Shown: piece after piece, positions 33,701 through 45,700 of the stretch
Layout: every line of letters starts with the position of its first letter
Position numbering within the stretch: position 1 is the stretch's first letter
Assembly: GCF_003369915.1 (NCBI RefSeq)
Contig: NC_046673.1
Coordinates: 480,001 to 544,000, forward strand
Direction of reading: 5' to 3'
Source: Drosophila miranda
Lineage: Eukaryota; Arthropoda; Insecta; Diptera; Drosophilidae
Length of the DNA stretch: 64,000 bases
The notes under the pieces: generated by a model
Seen by the model: the letters and a program-made list of their open reading frames with translations, nothing else
Database searches by the model: none
What the model was told of the DNA's origin: nothing
Position numbers and translations under genes: made by a program

Positions 33701-36700
33701 ACCCGGAGCTGATGGAGGAGCTGGGCCGTAAAATGGTTGGCAAGATGGACAGCCTGGAGCATGCCAAGCGTAGTGAGGCATCTTTTGGCTCCGTCAGCGG
33801 TGGATGTAGCAGCCTTGGGCGTACCTCGTCCACGCCAGGAAGAACTCTAAATCCGGGACGCACTGGAGCGGGAACAGTAGGCGCGTCGCCGACACGCAGC
33901 CTAAACCAAATGGCGAAACTGGCGGTGGCCGACAGCAGCTCCACGAGCAGCCTCGAGAAGAAGTCGCGCAGCTCCCTGCAGGCCAGCGACGGAGGAGGAG
34001 CGAATCAATGCAGTGTTGGCTCTAAGGAATCACTAACATCACAAGGCATATCGGAAGTTGTAAGTGTCTGTCAGATTGACCAGACCGACCATATCAAATC
34101 TTTATTTACACGATGTGAAATCTCTCCACAGATCAAGAGCTATGAGAGCGTGTCCTCGCTGAGCTCGGAGAGTGCCAAGGCGCCGGCGCCGGGGGCCCAT
34201 CAGTCGCCGGCGGACCACGAACCATACTATGACAGCGTTCCACTAGATAATGGCGACGGAGAGTACGTTTTCATCAAGCCCGGTCGCACCGGGTCCTCGT
34301 CGAGTCGTGACGACCTGTCTACGCCTGGCAGCAGCACCTTGCCCATGGCCCAGGTCTTGAGCAGTCAGACGAGTGTGGTGGATCCCGAATCTCCTGGTCG
34401 TACCTCCAACTATGTGAACATCGATTACTTTCTTCAGTGAGTGCCTGCTTTAAAGTTTCCTTCTGCGGTTTGAGGCCCGAAGATATTGACTCATATTCTC
34501 CTTCTTTGTGCAGACAGAGCAATGAAACCCGCTCCAGTTCACTGGACAGCGATGGCGAGTACGAGGGGCCGCCCATACTACGCACCATTTCACACGACGA
34601 GCAGCCCACATCACAAACCACGCCAGGTGCACTGCGCAAGGTTTGTTGTTCACGGATGAATTCACTCTTTTTCCCATCCCCAATCCCTGGCTGCACCATT
34701 AGCCCAAGCCCCAGCCCCATTCCAATCCGAACCAATGCAACACGTTGCGCTCCAAGCGGAGAAGCCCCAAACGAAACGATGGTTGATGTAACCTGATGAC
34801 TAAAAACTTTCTATACTTCTTCATCGTTAATAAAGTAGAAAATTCATGTCGCTGGGATGTTCTCTTAGTTAGTCCGATATTTTTCCATATTTGCGTTTAC
34901 TCTATCGAGTCTAACGAATATAATTTTCTGTGTGGAATTTATATACGATTACACATTTGTCGCTATTGGACATCGAATCGAGCCTAAGTATCCTCAAACC
35001 AAACTTCTATAATATTCCTTAACTCAACCATAGTTTTTGGCTTCCGCTTTCTTATTTTGGCAGTCATAAGGGCCTGTCGGGGCTGTTAGATGGCCAATCT
35101 AGGCACTTAATGTATAATTCCGGCTTCAAAAAGTTTATGTGTGGTTGAAAAATAGTCAAAGAATCACTTAAAGAGCACGCTCGATGACAAAGTGCAGAAT
35201 CGTCCTCAAAATGAGTTAGATTTGTGGTGAAAATGGATTTGTATAACGTCCAGAAGGAAGCGTTTCCGACCCCATTAAGTATATAATTCTTGATCACCAT
35301 CGTCTGTCCGTCCCTATGAGAGCCTAGTGCTCAAAGACTATAAGAGCTAGAGCAATGCAATTTTGTATCCAGACTTCTGTGATATGTCACTGTTACAAGT
35401 GTATTTCAAAACATCGCCGCGCCCCTTCCGCCCTCAAAAAGAACGAAAATCTGTGGCATCCACAATTTCAAAGATACGAAAAAACCAAAAACACAGAATC
35501 GTAAAAAATGGCAATATCTTCTAGACTGCAGAATCTGAACCAGATCGTATCATTATTATAGCCAAAATGAAGATAACAATTGTATTCCATCTCGCTCTGT
35601 CTCTCTCTAACACACACGTTTCATGGTCAGCTTTGCCTATCGCTAAAAGTGAGCGCCTAGATCTCAGAGACTATAAGTGCTAGAGCAACCAAATTTAGCA
35701 TCCACACTGCTGTAATATCGAACATGCACAAGTGTATTTCGAAATTTCGCCACACATTCTTCCAACCAACAAATAACGAAAAATCTGTGGTATCCACAAT
35801 TTTGATCGAAAAGAGAAAATTAAAAACGCACAATTATAGAGAATGACCATATCTATCCGGTTGCTGAATCTGGATCAGATCGGATAATTATTATAGCCAA
35901 ACGGAACAAATAAATTTGCAGTGGCTACGCATCGCCCTACGACACTTTCAGATTGAATTTCTGTCACTCCCGCACACACTTGTTGTCGCTCAATGTACGC
36001 GTCTTCTACCGGAGGAGAGCCATAACTATGTATTGCAGCAGCAACTCACAACGTTCCCCCTCTTTTAATACTGGACACAACTCCACTGCGAATAATATTT
36101 TCATACTTTTTTGCATTCACCATACTCTTAATCATAATTACCTAGTCAATTTTAATTTTAGCGAATGCTTTACGCTGACAATGCAGAAATATTCGGAAAT
36201 TCTCTAACTTTTAAACCGACCCCCAGGTTATTAGTTTACAAGAAACAAATTAACTTATTGGGACAAATTTAGTTTTGGTTGTTAAAAATTGTTTTTCTAT
36301 TTTAATATTATTTTTGGGTTCCGTTGGGTCAAAATTACCGAAAGAGCGTTACAAAAGTGTGATTTTAAAAATAATTTTTTTCTAAGTTTGTATGTACAGC
36401 TGCGCCGAAAAATAGCACCAGGGGACTAATGTGTCTATATTGACGGATTTTGCTTAAGCAATGGTTCTAATGAACGTTGTTAAGACTAAAATGTAAACTT
36501 TAAGGTATAATTTATCGTATCCCAGAGCACTGGTACGATTTGAAAACTCCCAATGAAAATATTTGAAAAGATTTTATATCACAAATTTGGGCACCAACAA
36601 AAATAGCACCAATTTGCAAAGAAATCAAAAAACTATAAAATACAAAGAAACTTTCCGCATGATTTGGTAAAATATGCTACTTTAGTTGTATTCAAAGGTT

Positions 36701-39700
36701 GGCATTTTGTTTTAAAACCTTTGGCAGCAACAACAGCAGCTCAACATATTGGCATTAAAGCTCACATAATTTTCGCATCTTTCCATTGGGATATTGATCC
36801 ACGAACCATGCAGATACCCCAAAGATATTTATTATTCTTTGGTTCCGCATTAGAAACATATTTTTTAACTTAACCCAAAATATTATCAATGGGGTTCATG
36901 TCTGGAGACTGAACAGGCCAATCCATTGCACTAAGTGAATTGTGCTCGAACCACTTTCGAGATTTCTTTCTGGTTCGTTTTGGGTCATTTTTCTGCTGGA
37001 AGACACAAAACAATTCTATTTCGTATTCTGCATAAAGCAGAATCACTGTTTCTTTGATATTGATATAGACATGTTGATCCATCATGGGTTTGTGCCATGT
37101 ATTGGATCACCTGCCTAGTACCAAAATCATGCCCATACGATTTTGCTTGCCTTTCTATGTCTAATGAATTTACATGTGAGTCAGGGGGTTTATTCTGCAT
37201 TCGGTAGTCGTTTCACCCGATAACAAGACCCTTTTACACCAAAAAATAAATTTTGGATTTAGTCGGACCACAGGATGTTTCTCCATTTTTCTTTGGCCCA
37301 ACTTTAGTGCTATTTGCATACCAAACTTTTTTGCCCTATGCCTTCCCATGAAAAGTGTAAATTTCCTCGGACTACGAGTACTCATTTTACGTTCTTGTAA
37401 ACATCCTTGCTTTAGCTCTGTGGCCGACTTAAATGGGTCCTCCTTGCTCTCGAACGAACCAGTAGTTTTACCAGAAATGGGGATATCGCGGCCTTTCTTC
37501 CACGTGTTTCTTGTAGGAAACATATTTCAAAGCATTGCTAATCATTTCTTTTGAAGAACCGACAATTTGCCCCACCTTAGGATAGGTCCTGTTTTCTGAA
37601 ATGAAAGATTTGATCCTTTGGCTTTTTTCTTCACTTTAGTGCTTTCCAAGACCCATAACTACTTAAATTTTGTAACTTTCTTGTCACAATCACCTAAAGC
37701 CACCGATTTTGAATTCGCTCCCCTTTCGCAAAATTGCCTAAAGTTATAAGAACCGTTAGAATTGAGAGAGTAAGCACACTTCTCTCAGAGAGGAGACATA
37801 TAAAGCTACATTATATTACAGTAAAGTCCAGCAACTTTTTGGACAGTGGTCTTGTTTTGAAGGAATAAAGACGGTCGTCCCTACTGGTGCTATTTTTTTC
37901 AACGCCACTGTATATGCCTATGATACAAAAACAAATTGGTATAAACATTTGTTTGAGATCGAGTAAGCGACAAAAAAAATAAAAATTCAACAAATCGGAT
38001 AACATTTGGGGACTTCTCATGCTGGAGAATTCAGAAATGCATAAAATTTCAGAGTTCGGATATTTCTTTTGTTGCTGGGAGTACACATGTACATATTTGT
38101 CATTTTCCTTAGCTGAAATAACCAATGGTATTTCTTTAAAATTAGTTCGCTTTAATTCAAATTTCCTTAACGACAAAATGTATATTCTGTTTTTGTTCAA
38201 ACAGGGTCAACAGGAATAATTTAAGTACAAAACAATCATAGTTGAAAATGGTCCAGTACTGGAATAATAAATACTAATTCTTCTTCGATAATGATCATAA
38301 AGTCTGCTGGTATTTTTTCATTTAACACAGACTGTTCATTTAAAGACAATATACATAAATAGTAAGATGAGTAACGCTTATGCTTTTACATAGTCATATG
38401 CAGTTAGGTTTTTGGGATCGTGAAATCCGCGACGTCTCGCTCGCACGAAGTAGAGGGAACGTACGGATTAAAAAATAGAATGAGCTTGCAGCCGATTTTC
38501 GAATCGAAAAAATTTCTTAACATTTCGAAAATCCTTTTGCGATTCACTGGTTAAATAAAATAAAATTATACTCTCGAAATTCATATTTAATTTAATATTT
38601 AAGATCTTAAAAATTGTTGGCAAATCGATTGCTGTGCACACATAGTGTCATAATCTCTAATGAATTCTAAAGTAATAAATGCGACAGCGCAGTCAGACCT
38701 AAAATGAATGTTAGTCATGTGCACACATACAGTAAAAATCTTAATCTCTTTTTATACCCGATTCTCAAAATGAGTATTGGGGTATATTAGATTTGTGGTA
38801 AAAGTGGATGTGTGTAACGTCCAGAAGGAATCGTTTCCGACCCCATAAAGTATATATATTCTTGATCAGCATCAATAGCCGAGTCGATTGAGCCCTGTCT
38901 GTCTGTCCGTCCCCTTCAGCGCCTAGTGCTCAAAGACTATAAGAGCTAGAGCAACGATGTTTTGGATCCAGACTTCTGTGATATGTCACTGCTACAAAAA
39001 TATTTCAAAACTTCGCCCCGCCCACTTCCGCCCCCACAAAGGACGAACATCTGTGGCATCCAATTTTTTAAAGATACGATAAAACCAAAAACGCAGAATC
39101 GTAGAGAATGACTATATCTTTTAGACTGCAGAATCTGAATTGGATCGTATTATTATTATAGCCAGCATCAAGAAAACAATTTCATTTTTTCTCGCCCTGT
39201 CTCTCTCTAACACACACGTAGCATAGCCGGCTTTGCTTAGAATAAAACATTAGCGCCTAGATCTCAGAGACTATAAAAGCTAGAGCAACCAAATTTGGTA
39301 TCCATACTCCTAAGATATCGAACCGAGACGAGTTTGTTTCAAAATTTCGCCACACCCCCTTCCACCCCCGCAAAGGACGAAAATCTGGGGATATTCACAA
39401 ATCTCAAAGACTATTAACGCTAGAGTAACCAAATTTGGTACACACACTCCTTTAAGATGTCACTATAAAACGTATATCTCAAAATTTCGCCCCACCCCCT
39501 TCCGCCCCCACAAAGGACGAAAATCTGTTGCATCCACAATATTGAGGATATGAGAAAACTAAAAACGCAGAATCATAGATAATGACCATATCTATCCGGT
39601 TGCTGAATCTGGATCAGATCATTTTTATAGACAAAAGGAACAAATCAATTTGCACTGGCTACGCAGCTCCCGACGTCACGCTCAGACTGATTTTCTGTCT

Positions 39701-42700
39701 ATATCGCACGCACTCTTTGTCGTGTCGTTTAATATTAGCGGCGTCTGCAGGAGGAGAGCCATACTGACTAAGTATCGGGTATAAATGTAGAGTTGCGGTG
39801 TCCGCAGCAACTCACAACGTTCCCCCTCGTTCTTTCTGGCTTTTAAACAAAATTTCCAGAGAGCCTGGAGTCAACTGTGGAGTCAGGCAGTACAGCAAAT
39901 TTGTTAGGCGATGAGTAATCTTACTACATATTGTATTGTCTTTCTCTTATCCCTTTGGTTGTACGACATAAAAGTGGGTTCAAACAATCGTCAAAAAGTA
40001 TAAGGACAATGACATTTTAAGTATATCTAATTTTAAATACACGTCATACATACATTCTGCCCATTACATGTATAACCTGTATTTGTATATTTAACTATAA
40101 AATTTGTGAACTAATAATGTACTAACCAAGAGTTTTTGTTTTTTTTATCTTCACTCTCTTTTGTTCTCTTTTCCCAACAGAACTTAGTTTCAGCGATACT
40201 CGTGAGTACTGGATCCAGTTTTAATCTTAACTTGAACCCTTTTCTGTATGATCAGTGCAGTGATTCGACAGTTTTCATTATCGAACATCTATCTACTGCA
40301 TCATCTTTTCCCGTACATGTAATATTTGTATTCTTATGTGTATATATATGTATCTGTATATGATGTACATGTACAGCTTTAGCTTCTCAATGAGTTTGCT
40401 CAACCACCCCCAATCCCCAGCCTAGCACTGCGTGTCATTACCGTGTGTTATATCGGTCGAACCCTGTCCTCGTTTCTGTTTCAGTTTATATTCTTGTTAA
40501 TCACACTCGAACGAATCGTTATAGTCGTCAAAATTGTATGTTCATCATTATTGTATAAACTATATGCACCCTCTTTTACCCCCATTATCGTGCTAGTCTC
40601 GTTGTAATCACTGTCCCATCTGTCCCACTGTCATCTCTGTCCATTTCGCAGCTTTTTTACTCCTCACTATTATTTAGTTGATTCCCCTATGGTTTGGTTT
40701 GTCCGTTTGCTTGTTTCATGTTTAGCATGTATGTTAAAACACCTGCAATGAGACGAAGATTCGTATTGTCCATGTGATGTGAACATGTGTATATACACTC
40801 CCCGACACTTGAATGTACACTTTAGGCACCAATATTTCCGGCACAAGCCAAAGAAAACGGTGAATTTAAATTTTCCTCAAATCTCTATTCAATTTAGCAT
40901 AAATTAAAAAAAAAACGAGGGGGAACGTTGTGAGTTGCTGCGGACACCGCAACTGTACGGTTATACCCGATACTAAGTCAGTGTGGCTCTCCTCCGGCAG
41001 ACGCCGCTAATATTAAACGACACGACAAAGAGTGCGTGCGAGAGAGACAGAAAATCAGTCTGAGCGTGACGTCGGGCGCTGCGCGGCCACTGCAAATTGA
41101 TTTCTTGCTTTTGGCTACAAAAACGATCCGATCTGATCCAGATTCAGCAATCTGATAGATATGGTCGTTATTTATGATTCTGCGTTTTTAGTTTTCTCGA
41201 ATGTGCAATATTGTGGATGCAACAGATTTTCGTCCTTTGTGTGGGCGGAAGGGGGTGGGGCGAAATTTTGAGATACACGTTTTATAGTAAGATCTAACAG
41301 GAGTGCGGATACCAAATTTGGTTACTCTAGCCTTAATAGTCTCTGAGATTTTTGAATATCCCCAGATTTTCGTCCTTTGCGGGGGCGGAAGGGGGTGTGG
41401 CGAAATTTTGAAACAAACTCGTCTCGGTCCGATATATTAGGAGTGTAGATACCAAATTTGGTTGCTCTAGATTTTGTAGTCTCTGAGATCTAGGCGCTAA
41501 TGTTTTACTCTAAGCAAAGCCGCCTATGCTACGTGTGTGTTAGAGAGAGACAGGGCGAGAAAAAATGAAATTGTTTTCTTGATGCTGGCTATAATAATAA
41601 TACGATCCAATTCAGATTCCGCAGTCTTAAAGATATGGTCATTCTCTACAATTCTACGTTTTTGGTTTTCTCATATCTTTAAAATTGTGGATGCCACAGA
41701 TTTTCGTCCTTTGTGGGGGCGGAAGTGGGCGGGGCGAAGTTTTGAAATATTTTTGTAGCAGTGACATATCACAGAAGTCTGGATCCAAAACATCGTTGCT
41801 CTAGCTCATAGTCTTTGAGCACTAGGCGCTGAAGGGGACGGACAGACAGACAGGGCTCAATCGACTCGGCTATTGATGCTGATCAAGCATATTATACTTT
41901 ATGGGGTCGGAAACGATTCCTTCTGGACGTTACACACATCCACTTTTACCACAAATCTAATATACCCCAATACTCATTTTGAGTATCGGGTATAATAATT
42001 GCAAAATTCATCAAAGTTGATTGAGGAAAAAAATTTAATTGACATAACTCAAATTTCCGTTCTTAAAAAATTGAAAAATTTGTATTATAGATGTTGTCGC
42101 GACCGACCATCGAACAAATTCTCAAATATTAATTAGAGTGTCCTTATTGCGAGAAAGAAATATGGGTTGTGGCAATTCCTTTTCAAATGACGAAAATTCG
42201 ACAATAAAAGCCTCGAAGGAAGTAGGTCCATCAATAATGAAAATAAGTGATAAAATTGGTAAAACTAGGTGTGTTCTGCGTGATTTCATAAAGAACAGGT
42301 CACATTATGGCAAAAAACATAAAAAACCGAACCAAAATTTCTACTTCCGAGACCTCTATGAGATCTCATCTGCGTGCCGCATCTGAAAAACACTACTAAA
42401 ACTCGATTTAAAAATCTAAAACTGTACTTTAAGTTAGTGCTAAAATAATAAAACATGTTTTTTCGAAGACTCCACACCATAAGGGACTGTAATTAATAAA
42501 AAACCTCAGCCAACGGACGAAAACTTAGAATACTCCCGTACTTTTGCATATTCATATGGCGTGGAGTAGAGACTGTCGCTATGTAGCATTTTCAAAGGAA
42601 CAAAAATTCAAATTTGAAGTGTCATAAGGGCTTCTTATTTCTATTTATGAGGACTCAAAGAAGTACAGTGAGGAGTAAATAAGAATTAAAATTGGATCGT

Positions 42701-45700
42701 TTACACAGCAGTGTGAGCGCTATTATTCTGTGGTGAGCAAGATCCTAAAACGGCGTGGACCAGTTGATTTTTCATTAAGTCGAGTTTATCAAGTATGCAA
42801 CAAAGTTGAGGTGTTTTTTATTAATTACAGCCCCTTATGGTGTGGAGTCTTCACCTAGTTTTACCAATTTTATCACTTATTTTTATTATTGATGGACCTA
42901 CTTCCTTCGAGGCTTTTATTGTCGAATTTTCGTCCTTTGAAAAGGACTTGGCACAACCCATATTTCTTTCACATAATAAGGACACTCTAATTGATATTTA
43001 ATGAATTTTTTCGATGTCCGGTCGCGACCCCATCCAAAATAACAAATTTTTCAATGTGAATGTCGTAATCAAGTGTTGCATTTTGAAAGAACGGAAATTT
43101 GAGTTATGTCAATTACATTTTTTTCCTCAATCTACTTTGATGAATATTGCTACTATTTTTATACCCGATACTCAAAATGAGTATTGGGGTATATTAGATT
43201 TGTGGTAAAAGTGGATGTGTGTAACGTCCAGAAGGAATCGTTTCCGACCCCATAAAGTATATATATGCTTGATCAGCATCAATAGACGAGTCGATTGAGC
43301 CATGTCTGTCTGTCCGTCTGTCCGTCTGTCCGTCCGTCCGTCTGTCCGTCCCCTTCAGCGCCTAGTGCTCAAAGACTATAAGAGCTAGAGTAACGATGTT
43401 TTGGATCCAGACTTCTGTGATATGTCACTGCTACAAGAATATTTCAAAACTTTGCCCCGCCCACTTCCGCCCCCACAAAGAGCGAAAATCTGTGGCATCC
43501 ACAATTTCGACGATACGAGAAAACTAAAAACGCAGAATCGTAGAAGATGACTATATGCTCTAGAGTGCCAAATCTGAACTAGATCGTATAATTATTATAG
43601 CCAGAATCAAGAAAACAATTTCATTCTTTCTCGCTCTGTCTCTCTCTAACACACCATGAAACCATGGTCGGTTTTGCCAATTGCAAAATATGAGTTCAAG
43701 GATCTCAGAACCCATAAAAGCTAGAGCAACCAAATTTGGTATCCACACTCCTGTGATATCGGATCTTGACCGTTTTGTGTCAAAATTTCGCCAGACCCCC
43801 TTCCGCCCCCGCAAAGGACGAAAGTCTGAGGCATCCACAAATCTCAGAGACTATTAAGGCTAGAGTAACCAAATTTGGTACACACACTCCTTTAAGATGT
43901 CACTATAAAACGTATATCTCAAAATTTCGCCCCACCCCCTTCCGCCCCCACAAAGGACGAAAATCTGTTGCATCCACAATATTGCAGATTCGAGAAAACT
44001 AAAAACGCAGAATCATATATATTGACCATATCTATCAAATTGCTGAATCTGGATCAGATCAGATCATTTTTATAGCCAAAAGGAACAAATTAATGTGCAC
44101 TGGCTACGCAGTGCCCGACGTCACGCTCAGACTGATTTTCTGTCTCTCTCGCACGCACTCTTTGTCGTGTCGTTTAATATTAGCGGCGTCTGCCGGAGGA
44201 GAGCCATACTGACTTAGTATCGGGTATAACTGTAGAGTTGCGGTGTCCGCAGCAACTCACAACGTTCCCCCTCGTTTTTTTTTAATTTATGCTAAATTGA
44301 ATAGAGATTTGAGGAAAATTCAAATTCACCGTTTTCTTTGGCTTGTGCCGGAAATATTGGTGCCTAAAGTGTACATTTTAGTGTGTCGTATTCAAGTGTC
44401 GGAGAGTGTATTTATGCACATACATATGTATGAAATCAGTTCAGCTTAGTTTGATCCATCAAGCATGTTTGTTTTTTCAGAAATCTGATTGCTGATTTTG
44501 TTTAAGTGTATTGGTTCTTTAGTGAAAGAAAATGGGCTGCGAAATATTGTTAAAGGCGAAATTTTGGCTACTGTACTTGCTGTGACGTAATAATTAATTA
44601 ATAATATAATAATAATAATTATAATGTTAACATTTGATGCCACTTAAGGAGAGAGACAAAGGGAGGCAATGACTTTCAGCAATCAGATCAGCCGAAAATG
44701 TACGCACCTGCCGGCAGATTCTGTCTGAAAAAATCTCTCAGATCAGCTCAGCTTTCAGCTCCGATTTCAGCTCCACTTTCAGCTACAGTATGCGCGAGCC
44801 CTTATAGAGGAATGCCGGGAAAATAAGAAGTCTACTCCCTGACCTAATATGTAGCTCTTATAATTTTAAAGAAGGATTATCCGCTTCGTTTGTGCTTCTA
44901 GAAACCAATCAAAAGATCTCTCTTTTATGGTACGGCGATGGAAATCGTATCAGCATATCACCTTGGACTGTTGTATTCATAGCCTTGTTTAAGTTCTTCC
45001 AGCTTCATTTTTCGACATTCATTAAAAAGTTTATCATTTTCAGTACAAACATTGCCTAGAATCAAGAAACGATCGCTTTTTATATACTTTATCAGAGAGA
45101 AGTTCATCCCACCCGACAGGAAAGTGCGATTAGCTCGTTCAAATTTTCGATGAATGATTTTTGACAATTTCGATATGAATTATTAAGGATTATTAATTGT
45201 CTAGCCATGGTGCGTTGTTCTTTATTTAGATCAATATATCACAGAGAGGGCATACGAATAATCAGTTTATTTGCAGGAATGGGATATCCTCATTTTTTGC
45301 AGAGCCAATTTGTAATTTGTGGTGGAAACGGGTAGAACTGCTAAACATTTCCACCTATTCACCTATAAAACCACAGCGCTCTATCGTGCTCTGTTTTAAC
45401 TTGTTGAAAATATTTTTCTCGTTTTCGCAGGTGTGTGGGAATGTGCGGGGTGCAAAGATTCGATCCATCTTGAGCTCAATCATACACAGCGAGACGATCT
45501 ACGTGGAGTGCCTCAACAAGATGATGCAGGTGAGAGAATGAACCGAACTCAGGGGGAAACATTTGGAATTCATAATATATTTCCATTTGCATGCAGTATA
45601 AGAAGGCGATCCATGCGACGCTGGGTACATCACAGCCTGTGATTAAAGAGGAGGAGGAAAACACGATTTTTTTCAAGATCGATGAGCTTTACGATGTGCA

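Larger units (their letters stand above)
40789..44415. repeat. 3.6-kb palindrome built from a Tc1-like element and a nested DINE-1
   Basis: The arms run from about 40789 to 42512 and back from 44415 to 42812, with a loop of about 300 bases. The order in each arm from the outside is: ACACTC(C/T)CCGACACTTGAA terminus; flank with TTTCCGGCACAAGCC; a full DINE-1 (g or h); flank with TTGACATAACTCAAATTTCC; the TCGCGACC..GTAAAACTAGGTG segment; and GAAGACTCCACACCATAAGG. The left arm has about 211 bases (42256-42466) missing from the right arm, and the right terminus has an 18-base insertion. A Tc1-type helix-turn-helix frame (IMKISDKIGKTRCVLRDFIK, NRSHYG) lies at 42138-42386. The whole lies inside a RhoGAP1A intron. 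Confidence 0.85.

Noticed and set aside
43302-43350. Regular short repeats that could suggest a CRISPR-like array
   Set aside because: These are 4-base GTCY microsatellite units inside a Helentron, not spaced direct repeats with unique spacers, and the genome is eukaryotic.
43766-44002. A 78-codon frame (MTV.CPNFATPPSAPAK..) found again at 21300-21536, 24497-24733 and 53516-53752
   Set aside because: It lies in the same place of several DINE-1 copies and spans two internal sub-repeats (TTTTCGTCCTTTG units). DINE-1 is non-coding and other copies break the frame, so its recurrence reflects the repeat, not selection on a protein.
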